Source: Pseudocolwellia agarivorans (lineage in GTDB: Bacteria > Pseudomonadota > Gammaproteobacteria > Enterobacterales > Alteromonadaceae). From it: a stretch of DNA of 64,000 nucleotides. Every line of letters begins with the position of its first letter. Position 1 is the stretch's first letter. The translations under genes were made by a program, and so were the position numbers. The stretch spans positions 62,001 through 126,000 of the forward strand of contig NZ_MUZU01000007.1 of the NCBI RefSeq assembly GCF_002000085.1, in the 5' to 3' direction. Under the pieces are notes generated by a model that searched no databases, was not told the origin of the DNA, and worked only from the letters and a program-made list of their open reading frames with translations. Positions 8,549 to 17,689 of the stretch are shown here, piece by piece.

Positions 8549-10819
8549 TTACATACCGGCACGAACAAAGCCGCCAAGCCCTAAATGTTCTAATTGCTCC
8601 CTCATATAACTATGTACCTGTTTAGTTGAACTAAGCGATAAAACATGCGCTAAAATAACTTTCATTTTATGTAGCTCTACATGACGTATAACCCATTTTA
8701 TTCTCGATATATTATGAGGATTCATACTCAGTTTATCGTACCCCATTGCAAGCAGTAATAAGGCTCCTGCAGGCTCACTGGCAAGCTCACCACATAAGCT
8801 TAATGGAACTAAATACTTACTTGATTCTTGCGCTATTGTATTTAACGCACGTAAGACCGCAGGGTGATATGCGTCATATAAGTCAGACACTTGTGCATTA
8901 TTACGATCGACAGCTAACAAATATTGAGTTAAATCGTTTGAACCCACCGAAAAAAAATCGACTTTACTTGCAAATTCTCTTAATTGAAAGATAACCCCTG
9001 GCACTTCAATCATCATACCTATTTTAGGTTTTACAAATTTAGATTGATCGATAATGTTTAATTCTGACGAAAGTTCATAATAGGCTTGGTTGATTAATCG
9101 CGTGGCTTCATCAACTTCAGATATATTAGAAATCATAGGTAACATGATTTCTAAATTGTTATGACCATAATTTGCCTTAATCATGGCTCTAACTTGCTGT
9201 AAAAAAATTTCAGGATGATCTAAGGTAATTCGAATACCACGCCAGCCTAAAAAAGGATTGTCTTCAACAATAGGAAAATAAGGTAAGGCTTTATCACCAC
9301 CAACGTCTAACGTACGCATAGTGACATTTTTTTTAGGAAAAGCCGCTAACACTTGTCTATATAAATCAGTTTGCTGTTGCTCAGAAGGAAAACAACTCTG
9401 GTTCATAAAAGGTATTTCAGTACGATACAAACCAATGCCCATAGCACCAGTTGATGAAGAGTGTTCGAATCCTGAAGACAAACCTGCATTTAATTGCAAT
9501 TCAATGCATTTGCCATCAAGCGTAATAGCGGGTAGCTTCTCAACCTGTTTTACTTTATCAGCTAATGCGTACTCTTCTTCAATTAAGTGTTTGTATTCTT
9601 TTAATAATGAATCGTTAGGCGCAACATATAACTCACCGCTATAACCATCCAAAATAGCTGTTTGCTTATGTAATTGCCCAAGAGGTATCTTGTCTACCCC
9701 CATAATTGCAGGTAATCCAAGCGCTCTAGCTAATATTGCAGCATGAGAGTTATTTGAGCCAGTTAGAGAAACAATGCCTTGTAAGCCAAAGTGTTGGTAT
9801 TCAGCTAACATTGAAGCCGTTACATCTTCAGCAACTAAAATAAAAGCATCAAGCGGTTCATTAACCTGACTATTTTTTTCAAGTAAGTTAGCTAAAATTC
9901 TATTACCTAGATCTTTTATATCACTTGCTCGTTCGCGTAAATAGTTATCATCGAGTGCTTCAAACTGAACCACATAACTATCTACAACCAGTTTTAACGC
10001 ACTTTGTGTATTCCAACCGTCATTAATTTTATTTTCAACTTCATGACCAATATCTGCATTGCCTAAAAGTTGTTTATACATTTCAAAAATGTCTAAGCTG
10101 TTGTCAGATATAACTCGACTTAACTCTTCAGCCATTCTTTCAAACTCATGACGAGTATCAGAAATAGCTTGCTTAAAACGTACTAATTCTGTTTCTTTAT
10201 CTGTATATTTTTCTAATGTAACCGACTGTAACTGTACCGTTGGCTGAATAACAAATAGTGGCCCAATAGCAACACCTGAAGAACCACTAACACCTTTTAA
10301 TTGCCTTGTATTTTGATTGTTTTTTTCTGTTAAACCATATCGAACTTCAGCATTAGCCAACGCCATAGCTAATTGTGCTGAAAGCGTAACAACAAAAGCT
10401 TCTTCATTTTCAGTAAAGTGGCGTGATTCTTTTTGCTGAATAGACAAAATTCCTAAAACTTTACGCTGATGAATAATAGGCGTACCTAAAAAAGCATTTA
10501 GTTCATCTTCTTGTACAATAGGGGTTTTAATAAATTGAGGATGTTTATGTGCGTCGGAAATATTTAAAGGTTCTTCCCTTTGCCCAACAAGACCAACTAA
10601 ACCTTCTGAAAATCCTATACGAGTGTTACCTAGCGCATCCTTGGCTAAACCATCAGAGGCCATTAATACAAAATGTTCAGTAGCGTAATCAGCTAAATAT
10701 ATTGAACAACAGTCTGTATTTAATGCCGTTTTTACCTGAGTAACCATGCGAAATAAAGCACTTTCTAAATCAGCATCTTGGCTAAATTCAAGTATAATAC
10801 GTCGTAAAGTGGTTAACAT
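8549..10819 (-). CDS. ptsP: Phosphoenolpyruvate-protein phosphotransferase PtsP (EI-Ntr)
   Basis: A 756-residue enzyme I of the nitrogen phosphotransferase system. It takes phosphate from PEP and passes it to NPr, affecting nitrogen and potassium regulation. Residues 1-160 form a GAF sensor domain. Then come the N-terminal EI domain, the phosphohistidine domain with GSNNSHAAILARA (His359), and the C-terminal PEP-binding barrel (GIGLYRTEIPFM, RTLDVGGDK, VGSNDLTQY, LCGELAS). The GAF-EI architecture separates it from sugar-PTS PtsI. The ATG has a strong AAGGAG ribosome site 5 bases upstream. It follows rppH on the same strand, the conserved rppH-ptsP order of gammaproteobacteria. Confidence 0.96.
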   Translation of the reverse strand: MLTTLRRIILEFSQDADLESALFRMVTQVKTALNTDCCSIYLADYATEHFVLMASDGLAKDALGNTRIGFSEGLVGLVGQREEPLNISDAHKHPQFIKTPIVQEDELNAFLGTPIIHQRKVLGILSIQQKESRHFTENEEAFVVTLSAQLAMALANAEVRYGLTEKNNQNTRQLKGVSGSSGVAIGPLFVIQPTVQLQSVTLEKYTDKETELVRFKQAISDTRHEFERMAEELSRVISDNSLDIFEMYKQLLGNADIGHEVENKINDGWNTQSALKLVVDSYVVQFEALDDNYLRERASDIKDLGNRILANLLEKNSQVNEPLDAFILVAEDVTASMLAEYQHFGLQGIVSLTGSNNSHAAILARALGLPAIMGVDKIPLGQLHKQTAILDGYSGELYVAPNDSLLKEYKHLIEEEYALADKVKQVEKLPAITLDGKCIELQLNAGLSSGFEHSSSTGAMGIGLYRTEIPFMNQSCFPSEQQQTDLYRQVLAAFPKKNVTMRTLDVGGDKALPYFPIVEDNPFLGWRGIRITLDHPEIFLQQVRAMIKANYGHNNLEIMLPMISNISEVDEATRLINQAYYELSSELNIIDQSKFVKPKIGMMIEVPGVIFQLREFASKVDFFSVGSNDLTQYLLAVDRNNAQVSDLYDAYHPAVLRALNTIAQESSKYLVPLSLCGELASEPAGALLLLAMGYDKLSMNPHNISRIKWVIRHVELHKMKVILAHVLSLSSTKQVHSYMREQLEHLGLGGFVRAGM

Positions 10820-10982
10820 GTATCTCCTTATTTTATAGCAACCTCATTCATAAACTAATTAGTTATTTGTAGAATAAAATAGAATTAATTAAAAATGTGA
10901 TTGATATTATATCATCATATAGTCAATAAAAATGGGGGGTTAATCCTGTATTTGTGTTCAAAAAGTCTAGTAATTAAGATAA

Positions 10983-11009
10983 AAATAGCCTACATCAATG
11001 TAAGCTATT
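10983..11009 (-). terminator. Probable terminator between rppH and ptsP
   Basis: An AATAGC-C-TACA / TGTA-A-GCTATT hairpin with a 4-base loop, followed on the minus strand by TTTTTATCTT. It starts about 20 bases after the rppH stop codon. ptsP may therefore have its own promoter in the 165-bp AT-rich gap that follows. Confidence 0.55.
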
Positions 11010-11029
11010 AAATAATAACATAATAATAA

Positions 11030-11536
11030 TCAGGCTCGACGTTTGCGTCGATCTGAACGATATGTGGGTAATGCTTGTAATGAAAATTCTTTCATTACTT
11101 TTCTATAAACCTCACGCTTAAACGATACAACTTGCCTAACTGGATACCAATAACTTACCCATCTCCAATCATCAAATTCAGGGTGCTCTGAATGTAGTAA
11201 ATCTACAGATGATTCTTTAGACGTTAGCTTAAGCAAAAACCATTTTTGTTTTTGCCCTATACATAACGGTTTACTGTCGTGTCTAATTAAACGTTTCGGT
11301 AATTTATATCTAAGCCAATGTTTAGTCGAAGCAACAATTTTTACGTGTTCAGGTTGTAATCCCACTTCTTCATGAAGCTCCCTGTACATCGCTTGTTCTG
11401 CTGATTCACCCTTATCTATACCACCTTGTGGATATTGCCAAGAATGTTGACCATAACGCCTTGCCCAGAATACTTGTCCCCTATCATTGATTATTACTAT
11501 GCCGACATTGGCTCTATAGCCATCAGCATCGATCAA
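11030..11536 (-). CDS. rppH: RNA pyrophosphohydrolase RppH (TTG start)
   Basis: A Nudix hydrolase that removes pyrophosphate from the 5' end of triphosphorylated mRNA, which starts decay by RNase E. The Nudix box is complete ([17 protein letters not shown] continuing into HEEVGL). I place the start at a TTG at 11536. It has a GGGAG ribosome site 5 bases upstream, and the product then begins [15 protein letters not shown], as E. coli RppH begins MIDDDGYRPNVGIVI. Another in-frame TTG at 11551 adds five residues, has no ribosome site and is less likely. This gives 168 residues. No ATG is available. The gene diverges from mutH across about 120 bp. Confidence 0.94.
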   Translation of the reverse strand: MIDADGYRANVGIVIINDRGQVFWARRYGQHSWQYPQGGIDKGESAEQAMYRELHEEVGLQPEHVKIVASTKHWLRYKLPKRLIRHDSKPLCIGQKQKWFLLKLTSKESSVDLLHSEHPEFDDWRWVSYWYPVRQVVSFKREVYRKVMKEFSLQALPTYRSDRRKRRA

Positions 11537-11675
11537 AGGAGCTCCCGACAAATTTCAATAGTTAACTGATTCTTCCATACAAACGGCTTTTGAGCAAATA
11601 AATATTTCACTTGCCACCATACATTTAGGCTAAGATAATAGGCATATTAGATAAAACGACTTAACGTATACTCCT

Positions 11676-12353
11676 ATTAATATTATTATTCCTAAAGATG
11701 AAAATGCCTTATTAGAACGCGCATATACTTTATCAGGTTTAACCTTAGGTGAAGTTGCCCGAAATGAAGGTATAAAAGTCCCTAAAGATTTAAAAAAAGA
11801 AAAAGGCTGGGTAGGATTACTACTTGAAAAAGTATTGGGTGCTAGTGCTGGCTCTAAACCTGAACCAGACTTTCCACACTTAGGTATTGAGCTTAAAACC
11901 CTACCAATTAATAGAGAAGGCAAGCCTTTAGAAACTACCTTTGTTTGCGTAACTCCCCTTAAAGATCTTGTGGGTGCTACATGGCAAAACAGTCATATTA
12001 AAAATAAACTCGCTCGCGTTTTATGGGTACCTATTATTGCTGAACGCTCCATTCCTATTCCAGAACGTATTATTGGTACACCTTTCATTTGGTCACCATC
12101 GCCTGAAGAAGAGCATTTAATGGCGATGGATTGGCAAGAATTAACCGACATGATTGTGTTAGGTGAAGTGGAAAATATTACCGGTAAACACGGACAAGTC
12201 CTTCAAATAAGACCAAAAGCCGCAAACAGCCATGCAAAAACACAAGCAGTAGATAAAAACGGGCAACCTTTTATGACGTTACCCAGAGGATTTTATTTAA
12301 AAACAGCGTTTACACATAAACTCATTAAAAAACACTTACGTATATACCCGTAA
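11676..12353 (+). CDS. mutH: DNA mismatch repair endonuclease MutH (no standard start codon)
   Basis: Nicks the unmethylated strand at hemimethylated GATC during methyl-directed mismatch repair. Catalytic residues are visible in [11 protein letters not shown] (the Asp, Glu and Lys of the DX6-7EXK motif). [31 protein letters not shown] and LPRGFYLK match E. coli MutH. Homology extends upstream in the same frame through [16 protein letters not shown] and [21 protein letters not shown] to the stop at 11652-11654. No ATG, GTG or TTG occurs before the TTG at 11835, which lies inside the conserved core. The start given here is the first ATT (225 residues, near the 229 of E. coli); it is tentative. 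Either a rare start codon is used or an upstream base is wrong or lost. The last four residues and the stop codon come from a repeat element. Confidence 0.85.
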   Translation: MNIIIPKDENALLERAYTLSGLTLGEVARNEGIKVPKDLKKEKGWVGLLLEKVLGASAGSKPEPDFPHLGIELKTLPINREGKPLETTFVCVTPLKDLVGATWQNSHIKNKLARVLWVPIIAERSIPIPERIIGTPFIWSPSPEEEHLMAMDWQELTDMIVLGEVENITGKHGQVLQIRPKAANSHAKTQAVDKNGQPFMTLPRGFYLKTAFTHKLIKKHLRIYP

Positions 12354-12605
12354 CCATTCAAGATGCAGGTTTCAGAGGGAACTAAAAACAATTTAGGCAA
12401 GGCATTAAGTTTACGTCATGGTTATTCCCTTACTAAAGTTAATAACGAAGCATAAATTGTTTTTAGACCCATCGAAGAAGCGCTTGAGCAAAATCACTTC
12501 TGCGTTAATGCTTTTTATAAGGGAACGACCATTATTACAAAGCATTGCCTTGAATTGATATCGCTCAAGCACTCTGAAATAGCCTCTTGATTGGTAACGG
12601 GTATA
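12343..12605. repeat. 263-bp MITE-like element with 35-bp terminal inverted repeats
   Basis: The left end (12343-12377) begins TATACCCGTAACCATTCAAG. The right end (12572-12605) reads, on the opposite strand, TATACCCGTTACCAATCAAG. The two stay similar over about 35 bases. Internal inverted pairs are CTAAAAACAATTTA (12382-12395) with its complement (12453-12466), and GCTTGAGC (from about 12482) with GCTCAAGC (12563-12570). There is no transposase. The left end supplies the final codons and stop of mutH. The right end stops just before the mutarotase stop codon. A second copy of only the left end is at 44576-44620. Confidence 0.8.
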
Positions 12606-12616
12606 AATTAACTTAT

Positions 12617-13555
12617 CTACAAAGAACGAATAACAACCTTTTGAGCAAAACTGACTTTTGAACCTGCAGGTATTGATATAGGCTTTGTATTTGCTGCTTC
12701 TAAGCAAACGTATTCGTTTTCACCACCAGCATGAATATCCACCATGTTTTGAGCGGTTTCATGACCAGGATTCCATAAAACCCATTGATGACAATCAGAT
12801 GAACTAACCTCAATAATACGATTCCAATCTTTATCAATAATGTCTATGACACGATTTGATTCATAAACTCTATCAATGGGACCTTCGCAATTATTTAAGA
12901 TTGAAATATTATTATAAGTACCGGTTAATTTATCAAAATACTCAACATCAGATAATTGATTAATATGTGTATTTTTAGGATTTCCTACAGCAAAATAACT
13001 GTGTAATGCTCCTGTATATTCAACATCTTTAGCGGATTTGTTTTCAATAAATAGTTTTTGTGAAAATGACTCACCAAACACAAGTTCTTGCTTTAACTCG
13101 TAGGCTATATCCCATGCAGGCGTTTGGTTTTCACCTTGTTTAATTAAAATAATGGTTACTGATTTTTCCGTAATTTCAATGTTTTCTACTTGCCACAACG
13201 ATGTTCTAGCAAAACCATGGTTAGCAACTAAAGTTTTATTCACATCGGTAAAATCAACGCTTTTATTATGTTTAAATAAATCATTTTCAAAATCACCAAA
13301 CCAAGGTAAACATACAGGTATACCACCTCTAATACCTTTTGCGTTACCAAACAGCGTGTCATTACTCAACCAAAAAACAGGTTGTTGATCTTTAGGCTGC
13401 CAAGTTAATACATGACCACCATATAAACTAAGTGATGCTTGGCAATATTGATGTTCAATCAATAAACCTTCAGTAGTAGTTAACGAATTTTGATCTGAAA
13501 ATACGCTTGTTGTTACTTTCCCAAACGCATTGTTTTGAATAATGTCTGAAGACAT
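12617..13555 (-). CDS. D-hexose-6-phosphate mutarotase (YeaD family)
   Basis: A 312-residue aldose-1-epimerase-fold protein that interconverts anomers of hexose 6-phosphates. The recognisable segments are SLYGGHVLTWQP, GIRGGIPVCLPWFG, NHGFARTSLWQV with the first catalytic His, GALHSYFAVGN with the second, and VCLEAAN near the C-terminus with the catalytic Glu. The glycine- and proline-rich RGGIPVCLPWFG block is typical of the YeaD subgroup rather than of GalM. No signal peptide is seen, so it is cytoplasmic. It stands alone on the minus strand between the repeat element and the pntB terminator. Confidence 0.88.
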   Translation of the reverse strand: MSSDIIQNNAFGKVTTSVFSDQNSLTTTEGLLIEHQYCQASLSLYGGHVLTWQPKDQQPVFWLSNDTLFGNAKGIRGGIPVCLPWFGDFENDLFKHNKSVDFTDVNKTLVANHGFARTSLWQVENIEITEKSVTIILIKQGENQTPAWDIAYELKQELVFGESFSQKLFIENKSAKDVEYTGALHSYFAVGNPKNTHINQLSDVEYFDKLTGTYNNISILNNCEGPIDRVYESNRVIDIIDKDWNRIIEVSSSDCHQWVLWNPGHETAQNMVDIHAGGENEYVCLEAANTKPISIPAGSKVSFAQKVVIRSL

Positions 13556-13661
13556 GGAGACCCTAATAAAAAATAAAGCAGATAATAAATCTATTTTAAA
13601 GCATAGTTATAAGGTGTGAAAGGATAAAAGTTTTCTTGAATTTGTTAACCAATAAAAAACA

Positions 13662-13702
13662 AAACCACTTTTCAATCAAATTACTGATCAGAAAAGTGGT
13701 TT
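13662..13702 (-). terminator. Rho-independent terminator of pntAB
   Basis: A 12-bp perfect stem, AAACCACTTTTC (13662-13673) with GAAAAGTGGTTT (13691-13702) and a 17-base loop. On the minus strand TGTTTTTTATT follows. It lies 50 bp after the pntB stop. Confidence 0.8.
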
Positions 13703-13751
13703 AAACTTTCATTAAATAAATTTTAGTTTATCTCTAAAGCAAGCTAAAATC

Positions 13752-15155
13752 TTATAAAGAACGACAAATGGCTTCTACTGAGTCTTTGGCATCGCCAAAT
13801 AACATTTGTGTATTATCTTTAAAGAATAATGGATTTTGAACACCAGCGTAGCCTGCGCTCATTGAACGTTTAAAAACTACAACATTCTTAGCATTCCACA
13901 CTTCAAGTACTGGCATACCTGCTATAGGGCTAGTAGGGTCTTCTGCCGCAGCAGGGTTGACCGTATCGTTAGCACCAATAACAAGCACTACATCAGTTTC
14001 AGGGAAGTCATCATTAATTTCCTCCATACCTAATACAATGTCGTAAGGTACTTTTGCTTCAGCTAATAACACGTTCATATGACCCGGTAAACGACCTGCA
14101 ACAGGGTGAATAGCAAACCTGACATTAATCCCCTTATCTTTTAATATACGTGTCATTTCATACACAGGGTATTGTGCTTGAGCAACCGCCATGCCGTAAC
14201 CTGGAGTAATTACTACCGATTTCGCATCACTTAATAAAGTAGCTACCGCTTCTGCTGTCGCTTCAACATGCTCACCATAGTCTTTATCTGTATCGATAAC
14301 TACGTCAGTACCAAAACCACCGGCTATAACACTGATAAACGAGCGATTCATTGCCTTACACATAATATAGGATAATATCGCGCCTGAAGAGCCAACTAAA
14401 GCACCAGTAACAATAAGTAAATCGTTACTTAACATAAAGCCTGCTGCCGCAGCTGCCCAACCAGAATATGAATTAAGCATAGATACAACAACCGGCATAT
14501 CTGCACCACCAATTGATGCAACTAAATGCCAGCCAAATAAAAGCGCAACAATAGTCATTATATAAAGTGCAGCTGTACTACCATCATTTTCAACAAAGCT
14601 AAGCATTAACATGAAAGAGAATAATAACGCAGCAAAGTTTAACTTATGACGATGCGGCAACATAAGCGCCGATGAATTAATCAAACCTCGTAATTTAGCA
14701 AAAGCCACCACAGATCCTGTAAAGGTAACCGCGCCAATAAACACGCCTAAAAAAATCTCAGTTAAATGAATATTGTTTTCCATTTGCTGAGCAGCAGTTA
14801 AATATCCAATAGGGTGCTCAGACATTTCATAGAAGCTATTAAAGCCCACCAAAACAGCAGCTAAACCAACAAAACTATGTAATATGGCAACTAGCTCAGG
14901 CATACCTGTCATTTCAACTTTTTTTGCTAAACGTAAGCCAATCACAGTACCAATAATCATAACAAAAATGATCACACCAACGTTTGATACTCTTTCATCA
15001 GCAATGGTCGCGATTAACGCGATGCTCATACCAACAATACCGAACCAGTTGCCTCGTTCAGCGGTTTCTTGCTTGCTTAAGCCTGATAAACTAAATATAA
15101 AAAGTAATGCCGACACTAGGTACGCAGCACTAATAAATCCACTTGAAAATTCCAT
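13752..15155 (-). CDS. pntB: NAD(P) transhydrogenase subunit beta
   Basis: A 467-residue inner-membrane subunit of the proton-translocating transhydrogenase, which transfers hydride from NADH to NADP+ using the proton gradient. About nine hydrophobic helices fill residues 1-270. The C-terminal domain III binds NADP(H): [15 protein letters not shown] (Rossmann glycine motif), [18 protein letters not shown] and [15 protein letters not shown]. The length is close to the 462 of E. coli PntB. The gene starts 9 bp after pntA with a strong AGGAGG ribosome site, so the two form an operon. Confidence 0.97.
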   Translation of the reverse strand: MEFSSGFISAAYLVSALLFIFSLSGLSKQETAERGNWFGIVGMSIALIATIADERVSNVGVIIFVMIIGTVIGLRLAKKVEMTGMPELVAILHSFVGLAAVLVGFNSFYEMSEHPIGYLTAAQQMENNIHLTEIFLGVFIGAVTFTGSVVAFAKLRGLINSSALMLPHRHKLNFAALLFSFMLMLSFVENDGSTAALYIMTIVALLFGWHLVASIGGADMPVVVSMLNSYSGWAAAAAGFMLSNDLLIVTGALVGSSGAILSYIMCKAMNRSFISVIAGGFGTDVVIDTDKDYGEHVEATAEAVATLLSDAKSVVITPGYGMAVAQAQYPVYEMTRILKDKGINVRFAIHPVAGRLPGHMNVLLAEAKVPYDIVLGMEEINDDFPETDVVLVIGANDTVNPAAAEDPTSPIAGMPVLEVWNAKNVVVFKRSMSAGYAGVQNPLFFKDNTQMLFGDAKDSVEAICRSL

Positions 15156-15164
15156 AAGTACCTC

Positions 15165-16700
15165 CTATCGTCTGAACATTTTTAACATGCGTTTTGTTAC
15201 CATAAAACCACCCACAATATTTATGGTGGCAATGAGTACAGCTATCGCAGCTAAAATTTGAATAATGGTATTGTCTTGCCCTATTTGTAGTAAAGCACCA
15301 ACAATAATAATGCCTGAAATAGCATTGGTTACACTCATTAAAGGTGTATGAAGTGAATGACTAACATTCCAAACAACGTTGTAACCAATAACACAAGATA
15401 AAACGAAAACCGTAAAATGAGAGATAAAATCAGCAGGAGCAACACTCGCTACCCAACCAAATAATAAAGCAGCTGCCGCCATTAACCCGTATTTTTTAGC
15501 TGGATTAGTGGGCACTTCAGGCTCTGGTTCAACTTTAATAGCTGGTTTAGGTTTTGCTGTTGGATCCGCACTCACTTGAATAGGTGGTGGTGGGAAAGTG
15601 ATTTCGTTGCCTTTGACCACAGTCATATTTCTAACAACAACATCGTCAAAATTCACCTCAATATTACCGTCTTTTTCTGGGCATACTAATTTAAGTAAGT
15701 TAACTAAGTTATTAGCATAAAGTTGCGATGCTTGGTTAGGTAAACGAGAAACCAGATCGGTATATCCAATAATATGCACACCATCAACATCAGTGACTTT
15801 GCCTGCAACAGTTAGTTCACAGTTACCGCCACTTGCGGCTGCCAAATCAACAATAACAGAACCGGTTTTCATTGATTTAACCATTTCTTCGGTGATCAAT
15901 TTAGGAGCCGGTCTACCCGGTATCATTGCGGTAGTAATAATAATATCCACATCTTTTGCTTGAGCAGCAAAAAGTGCCATTTCAGCGTCAATAAAAGCTG
16001 CACTCATTTCTTTAGCGTAACCGTCACCAGAACCTGTGTCTTCTGGCTCTTCGTAATCAAGCTCTAGAAACTCAGCCCCCATACTTTCAATTTGTTCTTT
16101 AACTTCTGGACGAGTATCAAAGGCTCTAACAATAGCACCTAAACTACTCGCAGTACCTATTGCAGCAAGACCAGCAACACCAGCACCAATGATCATAACT
16201 TTGGCTGGAGGCATTTTACCCGCAGCGGTTATTTGTCCTGTAAGAAAACGTCCAAAATTATGAGTGGCTTCGATAACGGCTCTGTAACCAGCAATATTTG
16301 CCATTGAACTTAAGGCATCCATTGACTGTGAACGCGTCATTCTTGGTACCATTTCCATAGCGAAAGTGGTAATTGATTTTTCTTTTAAAGCTTCGAGTAA
16401 TTCAGGCGATTGGGCTGGCGCAATAAAACTAATTAAAAAGCCTCCATCTTTCATTTGAGCGACTTCATCTGATGTGGGTGCATTTACTTTTAATAAAGTG
16501 TCTGACTTCCAACAATCTACTTTCGTTACAACGTCAGCACCAGCATCAATAAACTCTTGATCGGTAAAACTTGATTTTTTTCCTGCCCCTTTCTGAACCT
16601 TGACTTCAAATCCAAGTTTTATAAGCGCTGCAACAGAAGTTGGAGAAGCCGAGACCCTATTCTCTCCAGATAGCACCTCTTTAGGTATACCAATATTCAT
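15165..16700 (-). CDS. pntA: NAD(P) transhydrogenase subunit alpha
   Basis: A 511-residue subunit (E. coli 510). The N-terminus [20 protein letters not shown] is the usual alanine dehydrogenase/PntA domain. The NAD-binding region has the motif [14 protein letters not shown]. Both [20 protein letters not shown] and the Pro-rich hinge before residue 400 are present, followed by about four transmembrane helices that join the PntB membrane domain. It supplies NADPH together with pntB directly downstream. A perfect inverted repeat lies about 50 bp upstream (16749-16773). Confidence 0.97.
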   Translation of the reverse strand: MNIGIPKEVLSGENRVSASPTSVAALIKLGFEVKVQKGAGKKSSFTDQEFIDAGADVVTKVDCWKSDTLLKVNAPTSDEVAQMKDGGFLISFIAPAQSPELLEALKEKSITTFAMEMVPRMTRSQSMDALSSMANIAGYRAVIEATHNFGRFLTGQITAAGKMPPAKVMIIGAGVAGLAAIGTASSLGAIVRAFDTRPEVKEQIESMGAEFLELDYEEPEDTGSGDGYAKEMSAAFIDAEMALFAAQAKDVDIIITTAMIPGRPAPKLITEEMVKSMKTGSVIVDLAAASGGNCELTVAGKVTDVDGVHIIGYTDLVSRLPNQASQLYANNLVNLLKLVCPEKDGNIEVNFDDVVVRNMTVVKGNEITFPPPPIQVSADPTAKPKPAIKVEPEPEVPTNPAKKYGLMAAAALLFGWVASVAPADFISHFTVFVLSCVIGYNVVWNVSHSLHTPLMSVTNAISGIIIVGALLQIGQDNTIIQILAAIAVLIATINIVGGFMVTKRMLKMFRR

Positions 16701-16748
16701 AAATCACCTTTTTCTTATTATTAATAACTTGCTCAATATTAATTAACC

Positions 16749-16773
16749 AAAGTATGAATGATGTTCATACTTT
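16749..16773. promoter_or_regulatory. Perfect 10-bp inverted repeat upstream of pntA (possible operator)
   Basis: AAAGTATGAA and TTCATACTTT are separated by five bases (TGATG) and lie 49 bp before the pntA start. The symmetry fits a dimeric regulator site or a 5'-leader hairpin. No T-run follows on the minus strand, so a terminator is unlikely. The rest of the 409-bp gap between pntA and ycgN is AT-rich, and apart from the terminator at 17025 I see nothing else in it. Confidence 0.45.
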
Positions 16774-17024
16774 AAGCCTTTAATACCGTATCAAACACAC
16801 CTCAACAATGAAAGAAAAAAGTTACAAAGAGAAAGTTAAACCTTTCGTTTTGTTCGAGCTATATATTGGATATAAAATAAATATAATCAATTACATATAA
16901 AATACGAGAACAATAAAGACGTAAATAAACAAGATTTTAGTGATTGTATTTAAAAATCAATAATTTGAGATATATCAAATGAGTTTAGGAAGTAGTAAGT
17001 GAGAGAAATACACACAAAAGAAGT

Positions 17025-17054
17025 TAGCCCCGCGTATTAATCACGTTAGGGCTA
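17025..17054 (-). terminator. Possible terminator after ycgN
   Basis: A TAGCCC / GGGCTA stem with an 18-base loop, followed on the minus strand by ACTTCTTTTG. It lies 56 bp after the ycgN stop. The long loop makes it a weaker candidate than the others. Confidence 0.4.
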
Positions 17055-17109
17055 TAAATAAAACAATAGCTAAGAATAAGTATTATGAAGGGAGGAGATA
17101 AAAACTTTA

Positions 17110-17646
17110 TTAATCAATATCTTCTAGAGGCCACGAAACAATATAGTCTTCAAAATTAACAATACTTACATCATCATCTTTTACTATTTTACCTCGAACA
17201 GACATGCCTGCATTATGCATAGCGGTTTTTTTACCTTTATGAAGCAATGGATGCCAAGAAGGAATTCCGCGCCCTTCTTGTAACCTTCTGTAAGTACAAC
17301 TCGGCGGCATAAAAAACACACCATCTAAGTTGTCTTGCGTTAAACGTACACAATCAGGTACCAACTTAGTACGTTCTTCATATTTAGTACATTGACATGA
17401 TTTTTCATTTAAAAGAAAACAAGCAATATTTGAATAATGAATTTGCTCGCCTTCTTGAATATGTGTAGTAGGTAAAAGCTCTGTTGACTCATCCGTTGTT
17501 TCATCGTCAATAAACTTATTTAAGCAGCACTTAGCACAACCATCACATAAAGACTCCCATTCTGGACGAGTCATTTCTTGTAAGGTTTTAGTTTCCCAAA
17601 AAGGCTCAATAACTTTTACTGAAGCCTTTACTGCTTTTTTAGACAT
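17110..17646 (-). CDS. ycgN: YcgN family cysteine-cluster protein (UPF0260)
   Basis: A 178-residue protein with CDGCAKCCLNKF, the CxxCxxCC block of the zinc/iron-chelating CxxCxxCC family. Further conserved cysteines are in CFLLNEKSCQCTKY, PDCVRL and PPSCTYRRL, so it probably binds an iron-sulfur or metal cluster. The function is unknown. The size and the series WHPLLHKG and MSVRGKIV match E. coli YcgN. It is the last gene of the same-strand series rnd, ycgL, transglycosylase and ycgN, an order shared with Vibrio and Shewanella relatives. Confidence 0.9.
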   Translation of the reverse strand: MSKKAVKASVKVIEPFWETKTLQEMTRPEWESLCDGCAKCCLNKFIDDETTDESTELLPTTHIQEGEQIHYSNIACFLLNEKSCQCTKYEERTKLVPDCVRLTQDNLDGVFFMPPSCTYRRLQEGRGIPSWHPLLHKGKKTAMHNAGMSVRGKIVKDDDVSIVNFEDYIVSWPLEDID

Positions 17647-17689
17647 ATACTTTTTCTCTACTTCTAGGTGTTAGAAATAATTAGCTGAA

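Noticed and set aside
11835-12353. TTG at 11835 as the mutH start
   Set aside because: It would remove about 50 homologous N-terminal residues, including [16 protein letters not shown] and the KGWVGLLLE block shared with E. coli MutH.
12411-12707. Open frame of 98 codons on the minus strand across the repeat
   Set aside because: It crosses the MITE-like element and overlaps the mutarotase 3' end in another frame; no similarity and no ribosome site.
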